Shown here: positions 31,738 through 40,523 of the stretch, in pieces
How positions within the stretch are numbered: the stretch's first letter is position 1
Layout of the letters: each line of letters starts with the position of its first letter
Assembly: GCF_032922745.1 (NCBI RefSeq)
Contig: NZ_CP136693.1
Location: 3,968,001 to 4,032,000, forward strand
Length of the DNA: 64,000 bases
From: Marinobacter salarius
Lineage (GTDB): Bacteria > Pseudomonadota > Gammaproteobacteria > Pseudomonadales > Oleiphilaceae
Reading direction: 5' to 3'
Position numbers and translations under genes: made by a program
Notes under the pieces: model-generated
The model's database searches: none
Seen by the model: the letters and a program-made list of their open reading frames with translations, nothing else
What the model was told of the DNA's origin: nothing

Positions 31738-33882
31738 CTACTTTTCACCCTGTGCATCAAGCGCGTCATGGGCTCTCTTTATAAGGTAGGCGCGGATCTG
31801 TTCAATATCGCTACCGCTCAATTGTGAACCGAAACCCGGCATGTAAGTGCCGTCACGTCCATTGACAACTGTATGCCCGAAGCCGGAGCTAGAGTGCAGC
31901 AAGGGACTATGCCTAAGGTCTGGAATATCCTCCATCAATCCCGCAATAGCACCCTCACCGTGACATCTCATGCAGCTACGATTATAGAGATCACGACCAG
32001 CGTTTACTGTTTCGCTTTCCGCCTTAAAGGGCGGTGGGTTCAAAGGAGGTACTGGGCGGCGGTCGGGTATAGACGGAGCAGTTGTCGTGCCTCCGAGCTT
32101 AAAGGTATATAGACGGTTACTGTGTCGTGCCTGATAGGCTGCTGCAAAAGGTCCTGCTATACGAGACAGAGCACCGCCCACACCAGTCAAGACGCTAAGG
32201 TATTGTTCGCCGTTTACGGAATAAATTGCAGGTGCCGCGACGATGCCAATACCAATGTCATAACTCCAGATTCGTTCACCTGTGTCTGCTTTATAGGCAT
32301 ATAGTTGTCCCGTAGGTGTACCCTGAAAAACTAGGTTGCCAGCTGAAACTACTGTGCCACCGTTCCAGATAGTGGGGTAATCTACCTCCCAGGCTTTTTT
32401 CTGATTTACAGGGTCCCAAGCAATCAAGCTGCCTTTGATCATCGGCAAAACCTGCTCCAACACTTCAGGATCCTCAGGGAAATCCGGCCACTTCAGTCCC
32501 AGGTTAAAGACAGTGCCAGGCTTCGCTTCGTAGTCTTCCTCTTCACTGTACACCCATGGCACCTGTTGGTGCGGAATGTAGACGAGGCCAGTATCACGAC
32601 TGAAACTCATTGGATGCCAGTTATGCGCACCGAAGGGGGAGGGGAAAGCCAACTGTGGACCTTGCCCGTAGCGTGCATTTTCTGTTTCTACTGGGCGACC
32701 AGTTTTCATGTCCACATGAGTAGCCCAAGTAACTTTGGTAAACTTCTCAGCGGACAACAACTCGCCAGTGTGTCGGTCAAGAACGTAGAAAAATCCGTTC
32801 TTAGGTGCTTGCATGATGACCTCTCTCGAGGTGCCATCAATTTCCAGGCTAGCCAATATCAGGTGTTGAGTAGCGGTATAGTCCCAAGACTCGCCCGGTG
32901 TGGTTTGATAGTGCCATAAGTATTTCCCGGTTTTTGCATTGATAGCCACAATCGACGAGAGGTAAAGATTGTCTCCACCTTGGGGGCTACGAACGCGTCG
33001 ATTCCAGGGTGACCCATTACCTGTACCGAGATAGATCACATCCGAAGTTGGGTCATAAACCATAGAGTCCCATGCAGTGCCACCACCACCATGGGCCCAC
33101 CATTCGCCGGTCCATGTCTCCGCTGCCTTCTCCATGGCTTCGTTTTCGAAACCATTTTCAGGATTGCCTGGAACCGTGTAGAAACGCCACAGCTGTTCAC
33201 CATTGCCAGCATCATATGCAGTTACATATCCACGAACACCAAACTCAGCCCCCCCATGACCAATAATCACGCGACCGTTCGCGACCCTCGGCGCTCCTGT
33301 GATGGTACGGCGCTCATTGTTGTCTTCATTTGTGTTCACCTCCCACACTACACTGCCGTCTCGGGCATCAAGAGCCACCAAGCGGGCGTCGAAAACACCA
33401 ACGTAGACTTTACCTTCGTATACGGCCACCCCACGGTTGGTTACACCGCAGCATCCACGAGCCCCGTCTTCAGGGTTTACCCGAGGGTCATAGCTCCAAA
33501 GCTGCTCTCCAGTATCTGCGTCAAGAGCATAGACCACACTCCAAGGGCCGGTAACATACATCACTCCATCGACCACCACTGGGGTGGCGGACCCGCCGGC
33601 TTTGGTGCCCATGTCGTAAACCCAAGCCAACCCCAGTTCTTTCACATTGTCTTCGTTGATCTGCTTAAGTGAACTATAGCGTTGTTCTTTGTAGCTACGA
33701 CCGATCCCCATCCAGTTTTCGGGTTCTCGGTCTGCATTCTTCCATCTACCGTCGGTTACGTCTCCCATTCCTGTTGAAGCATTACTCAAGGACGTACCTT
33801 GCTCGGTTACCTGGCTGCAACCAACAATCAGAGTAAACATTATTAGACCGGCTACCGGCCAAAATACATTCTCATTTTTCAT
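31738..33882 (-). CDS. PQQ-dependent quinohemoprotein alcohol dehydrogenase (type II), probable lipoprotein
   Basis: This periplasmic enzyme of 714 aa oxidises alcohols to aldehydes using PQQ and passes electrons to a C-terminal cytochrome c domain. PQQ-domain marks are the vicinal disulfide GARGCCGVTNRG near residue 143, the HGGAEFGVRGYV and LGTGNGSPWNR metal/PQQ ligand regions, and the catalytic Asp in ESWDYTATQ. The residue two after Asp is Thr, not Asp, arguing for Ca2+ rather than a lanthanide. The heme site CMRCHG is near residue 642, with the Met ligand in TYMPGFGSQ. The signal peptide ends LIVGCSQ, a lipobox, unusual for this family. No PQQ biosynthesis genes are in the window. Confidence 0.93.
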   Translation of the reverse strand: MKNENVFWPVAGLIMFTLIVGCSQVTEQGTSLSNASTGMGDVTDGRWKNADREPENWMGIGRSYKEQRYSSLKQINEDNVKELGLAWVYDMGTKAGGSATPVVVDGVMYVTGPWSVVYALDADTGEQLWSYDPRVNPEDGARGCCGVTNRGVAVYEGKVYVGVFDARLVALDARDGSVVWEVNTNEDNNERRTITGAPRVANGRVIIGHGGAEFGVRGYVTAYDAGNGEQLWRFYTVPGNPENGFENEAMEKAAETWTGEWWAHGGGGTAWDSMVYDPTSDVIYLGTGNGSPWNRRVRSPQGGDNLYLSSIVAINAKTGKYLWHYQTTPGESWDYTATQHLILASLEIDGTSREVIMQAPKNGFFYVLDRHTGELLSAEKFTKVTWATHVDMKTGRPVETENARYGQGPQLAFPSPFGAHNWHPMSFSRDTGLVYIPHQQVPWVYSEEEDYEAKPGTVFNLGLKWPDFPEDPEVLEQVLPMIKGSLIAWDPVNQKKAWEVDYPTIWNGGTVVSAGNLVFQGTPTGQLYAYKADTGERIWSYDIGIGIVAAPAIYSVNGEQYLSVLTGVGGALSRIAGPFAAAYQARHSNRLYTFKLGGTTTAPSIPDRRPVPPLNPPPFKAESETVNAGRDLYNRSCMRCHGEGAIAGLMEDIPDLRHSPLLHSSSGFGHTVVNGRDGTYMPGFGSQLSGSDIEQIRAYLIKRAHDALDAQGEK

Positions 33883-33914
33883 TGTTGTTTCCTCAGAGTT
33901 GTGCCTGGCCAGCT

Positions 33915-35336
33915 TTACTGGCTAACAGTCTGTGTGTTTTTGATATTAATAACTTTGAGGGTCGTAAATTCCTCCAGGCCCTGCTGCCCCCATTCCACAC
34001 CTATGCCAGACTCTTTTGTTGCAGGCATCGGAATATCGGGGGCGAATGCACAATGCTGGTTTATCCAAACGGTGCCGGTATCCAGTCGGTTGGCAACCGA
34101 TTCAGCAAGAGCAAGATTTGATGACCAGACAGACCCCCCTAAGCCAGAGGAGGATTGATTGATCGTTTCGAGCACATCGTCGAGATTGCTATATTTTATG
34201 ATAGGAAGGACCGGGCCAAATGGCTCTTCATCCACCACACGGCTTCCGTCCTTGATGTCGCGCACAACCGTCAAAGGCACACAAAAGCCAGGCTTGTCCG
34301 ACACCACGCCGCCCGCAATGATCGTACCGTCCTTCTGTGCTATCTCGAGATAATTACAAACCTTGTTAAACTGTGCCCGGTTTTGTACGGGGCCAAACTG
34401 AGTGGCAGGGTCCATACCGTCTCCCACAACACTTTCGGATGCGAGTGCCGCGATTGCACTACACATTCGGTCATAAATGCCATCAGGCACGTAAACCCGT
34501 TTAATCGCGACACAAACCTGACCGCTATTAATAAAGGATGCGTTAAATATGTCCCGGGCCGCCTCTTCAACATCAACATCATCCAGAACCAGCGCGGCGT
34601 CATTGCCTCCCAGTTCCAGAGTCAGGCGCTTGAGCGTGCCCGCGGCATTTGACATTATCGCTTTACCCGTTTGTGTAGAACCCGTAAAGGAAATCTTGTG
34701 GACGCCAGGATGGCGAGTGAGCAGAGCCCCTAAATCATTGTTGTCGGTAATAATATTTACTACCCCGGGAGGAAATATCTTTTGAATTATTTCGCCCAGT
34801 TTCAATGTCGCTAGAGGGGTCGTTGGTGCTGGCTTCAGGATGATCGTATTGCCGGCAATCAACGCTGGCGCGATCTTATAGGCTGCGATCAATAGCGGGA
34901 AGTTCCATGGCATGATGGCAGCGACAACACCCAACGGTTGACGTTGTACCTCAACTCGCTGATTTTCATTGTCGATCAGGGAGAATGGGCTCAAATGCAT
35001 GGCCGACAATGTACGACAAAAAGCACAAGCAAAATCAACTTCGAGCCGTGCTAGCTCTAGCGGTTTGCCCTGCTCGCTCGTCAACAAAATGGCCAGGTCC
35101 TCTTTGTGAACGTTCATAGTATCCGCCATTAAGACAAGCGTATCTCTACGTTCAGAGATTGGCGTTTGCCGCCAATCTTTAAATGCTTGATTGGCCGCTT
35201 TTATGGCTTTCTCCATCTGGTCTTCTGAAGCAATTGGACAGATAGCGACTGTCGTCTCATTGGCAGGATTTGTTACCTCTATAGTGTGATCGCTGTCTTC
35301 GAGGTGGCCGTCTATCAACATTTTAAAGTTTTGCAT
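33915..35336 (-). CDS. NAD(P)-dependent aldehyde dehydrogenase
   Basis: This 473-aa cytoplasmic enzyme probably oxidises the aldehyde made by the neighbouring alcohol dehydrogenase. Marks are the oxyanion and cofactor regions AAIMPWNFPLLIAAYKIAPA, FTGSTQTGKAIMS, the general-base Glu in LTLELGGNDAALVLDD and the nucleophile Cys in FINSGQVCVAIKR. EEPFGPVLPI lies in the C-terminal part. The length fits the family. It lies 32 bases upstream of the alcohol dehydrogenase and 19 bases downstream of the outer-membrane gene, in one operon. The specific substrate is not shown. Confidence 0.94.
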   Translation of the reverse strand: MQNFKMLIDGHLEDSDHTIEVTNPANETTVAICPIASEDQMEKAIKAANQAFKDWRQTPISERRDTLVLMADTMNVHKEDLAILLTSEQGKPLELARLEVDFACAFCRTLSAMHLSPFSLIDNENQRVEVQRQPLGVVAAIMPWNFPLLIAAYKIAPALIAGNTIILKPAPTTPLATLKLGEIIQKIFPPGVVNIITDNNDLGALLTRHPGVHKISFTGSTQTGKAIMSNAAGTLKRLTLELGGNDAALVLDDVDVEEAARDIFNASFINSGQVCVAIKRVYVPDGIYDRMCSAIAALASESVVGDGMDPATQFGPVQNRAQFNKVCNYLEIAQKDGTIIAGGVVSDKPGFCVPLTVVRDIKDGSRVVDEEPFGPVLPIIKYSNLDDVLETINQSSSGLGGSVWSSNLALAESVANRLDTGTVWINQHCAFAPDIPMPATKESGIGVEWGQQGLEEFTTLKVINIKNTQTVSQ

Positions 35337-35355
35337 CGATCGTACTCCTCAAGTC

Positions 35356-36228
35356 TTAGAACGGCTGGAGAAAACGCAGCTGGAAAGCTTCCAATTCAGG
35401 CCCTGATCCGCTTACTTCGATATCCCTGAGATATTGCGCCTGCATTTGCAGTTTTCCAGGTATTAGCCAATGGTTGAGCCCGAGCGTAACCGTTGAGGTG
35501 TCGACCTCATTGTTCATCGCAACGCCATCCAACTGCGTCTCGTCACCCTTACGCCAGCTATACCGGATACTGGGGTAGGTTGAGGGCGTAATGTCATAGG
35601 AGAGCATTAATTGGACTTGGTAAGCTTCGTCCTGTTCGAGGCGATTTCCTCCTATTGGATCAGAATTGGTTCCGTACCATTGGACATCCGCGACAACATC
35701 CAGCGCCAGCTTTTCAGTCAAACGTGTCATATAGCCGGCCTGCAGCACATAACTCCATCGATTGGCACCAAGATTGACGGGCTTGTCCGAATCATATTCA
35801 CCTGTGGGCGCTATCACGAAGGGTGTAACGCCGAAGTAACTCTTTTTTTCCGGATCTTCATGGAGCCATACGGTCGCTGCAGCTATCGCATCGCCCATAC
35901 CAGAGCTCGAGCTGTCCAATAGTCCGATCTCCTGCGTTCCGAACGGTAATAGAAACTGAGGATCAACCGTAAGCCCCATTACCTTGGTAAAATGTACAAA
36001 GCGGTAAATGCCGATTGTTGCGTCCAGATCCAGATCATCAGTGACTGTCTCCCCTTCTGCATTCAGGTCGTCTGCGGTTAGCTGACGGGCATACAGAATG
36101 TTAAGGTTGGTGCCCTCAGGCAACGCTGTGTAATCTCTCGGATCGACATCGAATGCGTGGCTTGTCAGAGGCATCAGCAGGGCAATCATCGCGCTTGTAT
36201 AGCGCAGGTTGTAATAGGCTTTTGTCAT
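35356..36228 (-). CDS. Outer-membrane transporter-like protein (MetA-pathway-of-phenol-degradation type)
   Basis: This 290-aa beta-barrel protein begins with a signal peptide (SAMIALLMPLTSHA, cleavage after AHA-like SHA). YTALPEGTNLNILYARQLTA and FLLPFGTQEIGLLDSSSSG-MGD match the PF13557 family, often next to aromatic or alcohol degradation genes. Repeated alternating hydrophobic strands end in LEAFQLRFLQPF, with a C-terminal Phe typical of outer-membrane barrels. It is the first gene of the operon with the aldehyde and alcohol dehydrogenases, suggesting substrate uptake; this is inferred. Confidence 0.82.
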   Translation of the reverse strand: MTKAYYNLRYTSAMIALLMPLTSHAFDVDPRDYTALPEGTNLNILYARQLTADDLNAEGETVTDDLDLDATIGIYRFVHFTKVMGLTVDPQFLLPFGTQEIGLLDSSSSGMGDAIAAATVWLHEDPEKKSYFGVTPFVIAPTGEYDSDKPVNLGANRWSYVLQAGYMTRLTEKLALDVVADVQWYGTNSDPIGGNRLEQDEAYQVQLMLSYDITPSTYPSIRYSWRKGDETQLDGVAMNNEVDTSTVTLGLNHWLIPGKLQMQAQYLRDIEVSGSGPELEAFQLRFLQPF

Positions 36229-36381
36229 CGTGATATCACCGATATTTTTGTTAATGGATGCGCCAGCCGAAATCCCAGGTTTCAGCTAACTACCAAAAAC
36301 ATTACCAGTAGTATCGATAATCGACTTGAGGTTGGCGGACATTGGGCTTGTATTGCAGCGACATGGCCGGCTGTTTTCAGG

Positions 36382-36977
36382 TCAGGAGAGCGTGGCCTTT
36401 TTGACCCGGTATTGGGAAGGAGATAAACCGTAATAATCTTTGAATACACGGCTGAAGTGAGCGCAATCCTTAAAGCCCCAGTGAAATGCGATGGAGGTAA
36501 CGTCAAGGTGTATTAGCTTGGGATTGGCAAGGTCACTAGCACAAGCACTCAGACGATGTTCGCGGACCAGGCGGCTGAAGGACGTATCAAGGGTTTTGAA
36601 TATCCGCTGAAGGTGCCGCGACGAGATTCCCAAGTGGTTCGCCACAACCTGTGCGTCGATCGCACTATCATTAAGATTACGCTCAATAAATGTCATAGCT
36701 TTTTGCAGATAAATCGAATGATATTCCTTTGAGCGGTCACGAGTTTGAGTAAATAGTGGCTGCAACAGGCTGAGAACAGCATTGAGCAAACAGTCCTCTT
36801 TCCATCCAGCCGGGCTGGTGCTTGCAACAGCGGCGGCTTTTTTCAACAACGGAGTTACCAGAGAGGCCATATCCGTATCTGCTGCAACCTTCTTTGCCGT
36901 AAGAATGCGGGTATATCGCCAATTATTAAGGGCTAGATCACGAGGAATATGAAAGCAATACTGGTGTCCTTCCTTAG
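36382..36977 (-). pseudogene. 3' fragment of an IS5-split AraC-family regulator
   Basis: This piece runs from the TTAG duplication (36974-36977) to the stop at 36382. It encodes the end of the N-terminal domain (HQYCFHIPRDLALNNW) and the AraC DNA-binding domain: VVANHLGISSRHLQRIFKTL, with DVTSIAFHWGFKDCAHFSRV and FKDYYGLSPSQYR. An internal ATG at 36870 could give a DNA-binding fragment of 162 aa without the effector domain. Joined to 38138-38493 it gives a 315-aa regulator. The 36229-36381 gap shows no gene and probably holds the operon promoter. Confidence 0.92.
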
Positions 36978-38137
36978 GGAGACTCTGAATAAGTCCCCGA
37001 AATCGGCGATAATACGGCCATCGTCAACCGCATAGGATTCGTTGCCACCATGGATCAGATGACCTTCTCCGAAGCTGAGTACCAGAACAAGAAGCGCAAG
37101 ACCCGCCGCGAGATCTTTCTGGAACGGATGGACAAGCTGATTCCCTGGAAGCAATTGGAGAAGAAGGTAGCCCGCTATTACCCCAAGGGCCAGAACGGCC
37201 GGCCTCCCTATCCGCTGTCTGCCATGCTCCGGGTCCACTGCATGCAGTTGTTCTATAACCTGAGCGATCCGGCCATGGAAGATGCCTTGTACGAGATCGA
37301 ATCCATGCGGCGCTTCGCCGGCCTGAGACTTGCGGACCGGCTGCCAGACGAAACCACGATTCTCAACTTCCGGCATTTCCTGGAGCGCCACGGCCTTGCC
37401 AAGGTCCTGTTCAAGGAAGTGAACAAGCATTTGGAGAAAAATGGCCTGATGCTGCGTGAAGGCAGCATTGTTGACGCCACCATTATCTCCGCCCCCAGCT
37501 CCACCAAGAACAAGGCTGGCCAACGTGATCCGGAAATGCACCAGACCAAGAAGGGCAACGAATGGCATTTCGGGATGAAAATGCACATCGGTGTCGACGA
37601 CACGCTGGGGCTGATTCACAGCATTGAGACCACTGCCGCCAACGTTCACGACATCGTGCCCACCGGTAAGCTGCTGCACGGTGACGAACAACGCGTCTTT
37701 GGTGATGCCGGTTACCTTGGCATTCAAAAGCGGGAAGAGCATAAGCACCGTGACAACGTATCCTGGTTCATCGCCAAACGACCCGGCACCCGGAAGACGC
37801 TGCCCGCCAACAAACTGAAAGCCGAGAAAATCAAAGCCAGTGTTCGCGCCAAGGTGGAGCATCCCTTCCGGTACATCAAACAGGTCTTTGGTTACGGCAA
37901 AGTCCGCTATCGCGGCCTGGCCAAGAACAACAACCGGCTGCACCTGCTGGCGGCATTCAGCAACCTGCTGATGGGTGAAAAATACATACTGGCGTAGGGC
38001 CAGTGCGCCTGTTTTTCGCCAAATCGGCGGGAAACGGGCAACAAACAGACAAACAACGGGAGAATGACGTCCGAATTTTCGGATTTTGGCCGTTTCAAAC
38101 CGATACTGGCGAAAATCGGCGGTTATTCAGACCTTCC
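36978..38137 (+). mobile_element. IS5-family insertion sequence, complete (1160 bp)
   Basis: The ends share inverted sequence: the left reads GGAGACTCTGAATAAG and the reverse complement of the right GGAAGGTCTGAATAAC. The 4-bp duplication TTAG (CTAA on the other strand) flanks it (36974-36977 and 38138-38141), matching the CTAR target of the IS5 subgroup. It carries one intact transposase gene and splits an AraC-type regulator. Restoring the target brings the regulator back into frame. Confidence 0.94.
37050..37997 (+). CDS. IS5-family transposase
   Basis: This 315-aa DDE transposase begins MDQMTFSEAEYQNKKRKTRR. The N-terminal DUF772-like region contains YPLSAMLRVHCMQLFYNLSD. The catalytic domain has Asp in GSIVDATIISAPSSTKN, KGNEWHFGMKMHIGVDDTLG (WHFG motif), Asp in VFGDAGYLG and Glu in VRAKVEHPFRYIKQVFGY. 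No interruptions are seen. The residues match the IS5 subgroup. Confidence 0.96.
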   Translation: MDQMTFSEAEYQNKKRKTRREIFLERMDKLIPWKQLEKKVARYYPKGQNGRPPYPLSAMLRVHCMQLFYNLSDPAMEDALYEIESMRRFAGLRLADRLPDETTILNFRHFLERHGLAKVLFKEVNKHLEKNGLMLREGSIVDATIISAPSSTKNKAGQRDPEMHQTKKGNEWHFGMKMHIGVDDTLGLIHSIETTAANVHDIVPTGKLLHGDEQRVFGDAGYLGIQKREEHKHRDNVSWFIAKRPGTRKTLPANKLKAEKIKASVRAKVEHPFRYIKQVFGYGKVRYRGLAKNNNRLHLLAAFSNLLMGEKYILA

Positions 38138-38493
38138 TTAGGGTACTCGATTAAAAAAGGTTGATTGGAGTCCAGGAGCACCATGTCACCAATCTGTAAT
38201 GTGGCGGAGCTATGTTCTTGCTGAACTTTGGAAATGCCGTGGGCCTGATGGATCAAGTAAAAATATTGGTTGTCTCGATCTTCAGAGTCCTTTTTTTGTC
38301 TCTGCAGAGACAGCCCGCTTGCTCTAACGTTCGTAAACTCCATGCCATAGGAACAGAACCTTCGGATTTGGCCGGCAAAGTGTTTCGAATCATTTACTTG
38401 AGTATTAAGCCCACCCACAGAAGTATCGACGGATTTTTCCCAATCAGCAAGACGCTGATCAATTTCGGTGAAATTTGTTGTTTTTATCATCAA
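38138..38493 (-). pseudogene. 5' fragment (effector domain) of an IS5-split AraC-family regulator
   Basis: This piece encodes about 118 residues of the N-terminal AraC_binding_2-like domain, including RASGLSLQRQKKDSEDRDNQ, YFYLIHQAHGISKVQQEHSS and ATLQIGDMVLLDSNQPFLIE. The frame runs into IS5 sequence and stops soon after. It lies upstream of the outer-membrane/aldehyde/alcohol dehydrogenase operon on the same strand, so the intact protein was probably its activator, as with other AraC regulators of alcohol oxidation. Confidence 0.9.
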
Positions 38494-38631
38494 TGCATTC
38501 CTAATTACTATGAAATCAACTGATGCCGCTAATTTCCCCCAATATCGAACACACTCGGATAAAATTGCAGATGCGAACTTTTTGAGAGTTTAGTCTCGAG
38601 TGCCGAGTTTGTCACACCCCGGTTTGTGAAC

Positions 38632-38677
38632 ATCCCTGTTTCAGTTGCACCGCTGATTAGAGTTTTCCTCCGTTGGT
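38632..38677. repeat. Degenerate ~47-bp repeat, copy B
   Basis: This stretch begins ATCCCTGTTTCAGTTGCACC and ends TTTTCCTCCGTTGGT. It resembles 29095-29142 in direct orientation. The remaining bases of 38494-38933 hold the upstream region of the AraC gene and a 97-codon open frame (38626-38919) with no recognisable family; I see no supported gene there. Confidence 0.6.
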
Positions 38678-38933
38678 GTTTCGCCAGGTATTCCCACAGC
38701 GTTAGGTCTTCCAGTGAATCGTGGGGTTTAGCTCAGCGAGCATCTGCATTTCGCAGAGCGCTTAAGGCATTTCACCTGGACGGCAGGGAACTGGTATACA
38801 CCTGCGTAGAGGGAACAGCAACGTCCCATTTGGGGTTTCGTCTCTCTCAAGGAAAGACTGATCATGATCGCTATGGGACTCTGGATGCCCTTGAGGACAT
38901 ACTTACTCTAAGACAGTAATGCATGCTGGTGTG

Positions 38934-40523
38934 CTAGAGATATTTCTCGATAGGCAACCACGACAGAAACCCGGACTTCGCCCGGCGCCACCAATGGACG
39001 GTCGGCTCGCTGGTGAACACCGCTTCACCGCTACGCCATTGGAGATCTCCGTCCTCGTCCAGGGCCACCTCCCAGCTATTACGGGGCGCCATGGTCAACC
39101 GTATATCTGTCGCCACACGCTCTGCCAGTTCGGCACTGTGGATAATCAACACGGTTTCACCGTTGAGGTAGATGGAGCGAAGGTTTACGTTGAAAGACCC
39201 CACCACCAGGGTGCTGCGATCAAAAACCACAGATTTGGAGTGCAGGCTGACCTCGCCCGTGGCGCAGAAGGCATCATCACTTAGCCATTGCCGGCAAGCG
39301 TCGGCATCGGGCTTGAGTTCGTAGATGTCTATGCCCTGCTCCAGCATGTAGGGGCGCCAGCGGGCATAACCGGCATGGTTGGTGACCAGGTCGTTGGAAG
39401 CCAGAGAGTTGGTCAGCGCGGCAACCTCCAGTTGCGGGCGCTCGTTGGCACCCAAGGCCTTCAACTGTTCCTTGGCAAGAATCAGGTAGGCGGACTCGAT
39501 CAGGATTTCCCGGGTAGCCGCCTGCGCGAGGCGTTGCAACGCCAATGCGCTTCGTTTGGGCTTTTCCGATGGCGCATCCATGTTTTCAGGGGGAGGATCG
39601 AACACCAGTTCCCCCCGGGCAATCGTCATACGGTCAAACACCGTTGCCAGTTCAGACCTGCCCTGCTCCTCCCCTGTGGGCGCTGAGACGGGAAGCCGGG
39701 GTTGTGCAATGGCCTGCTGCCGAAGCCCCTCCAGCCTCTCTGCTAACTCCTCGCCAGTAGGCGCGGATGTGTATAGCTCGGAAGCGGGGTAAGCCCAGGG
39801 GCTACTCCAGTAAGCCTGGAAATTATCCGCCATACCCTCAACCACCGGCCCCAGGGCAAGGACATCGCGATCCCTGAAATAGCGGTTCTCATCGAAGCCG
39901 AAATATTCATCACCAATGTTGCGGCCACCGACGATGCCAGCGGTCCCGTCCACCACAAATGTCTTGTTGTGCATTCGGCGGTTGATACGCTGGAAATCCA
40001 TCAGAAACGAAACCCATCGGCCCCAGCCACTGCGGTTTCTGGCGGGGTTGAAGATGCGAATATGAATATTCGGATGGGTATCCAGGGAAGCGAACAATTC
40101 GCCGATCCCCTCGGCGTTGAAGTCATCCAGCAACAGCCGGACGTGGACACCACGGTCTGCCGCCAACAGCAGCCGACCGGCCAGATGCAGTCCGGAATCA
40201 TCACGATTCCAGATGTAGTACTGGGCATCAATACGGTGTTCGGCCGCCTCAATCATAGCCGCTCGGTATAGGAAGGCGTCCTGACCAGAATCCAGCAGGT
40301 AATAACCGGATTGACCGTTCGCATCAGCCAGCCGTTGCCGGGACTGGCTGGAAAGGAAACTGTCGTCAGTCAGCACGGCGGTTTCGGCTCCGGAATGAGT
40401 GGCCGGCGGCAAACTGCCGGCACAGCCTGTCAGCAACACCAGCAGCACTAGCAGCCCTGACAGCTCTGACAGAGAGTGGCGTGCCGACATCAGCCCGGCA
40501 ACAGGCCCCCACTCGCACGGCAT
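38934..40523 (-). CDS. Phospholipase D-family lipoprotein
   Basis: This 529-aa protein has two HKD motifs: HNKTFVVDGTAGIVGGRNIG (H-x-K-x4-D, near residue 185) and SLHSKSVVFDRSTLVVGSFN (near residue 425). Such PLD proteins transfer or hydrolyse phosphodiesters; cardiolipin synthase-like activity is possible. The N-terminus SGLLVLLVLLTGCAGS has a lipobox, so the protein is probably a lipoprotein. The start shown overlaps the uspA stop (TAATG); an in-frame ATG at 40490 gives a neater signal peptide. It is the last gene of the SulP-UspA-PLD set. Confidence 0.9.
   Translation of the reverse strand: MPCEWGPVAGLMSARHSLSELSGLLVLLVLLTGCAGSLPPATHSGAETAVLTDDSFLSSQSRQRLADANGQSGYYLLDSGQDAFLYRAAMIEAAEHRIDAQYYIWNRDDSGLHLAGRLLLAADRGVHVRLLLDDFNAEGIGELFASLDTHPNIHIRIFNPARNRSGWGRWVSFLMDFQRINRRMHNKTFVVDGTAGIVGGRNIGDEYFGFDENRYFRDRDVLALGPVVEGMADNFQAYWSSPWAYPASELYTSAPTGEELAERLEGLRQQAIAQPRLPVSAPTGEEQGRSELATVFDRMTIARGELVFDPPPENMDAPSEKPKRSALALQRLAQAATREILIESAYLILAKEQLKALGANERPQLEVAALTNSLASNDLVTNHAGYARWRPYMLEQGIDIYELKPDADACRQWLSDDAFCATGEVSLHSKSVVFDRSTLVVGSFNVNLRSIYLNGETVLIIHSAELAERVATDIRLTMAPRNSWEVALDEDGDLQWRSGEAVFTSEPTVHWWRRAKSGFLSWLPIEKYL

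Noticed and set aside
38626..38919. 97-codon open frame between the AraC fragment and the PLD gene
   Set aside because: It starts inside the degenerate repeat, lacks a ribosome binding site and shows no family resemblance.
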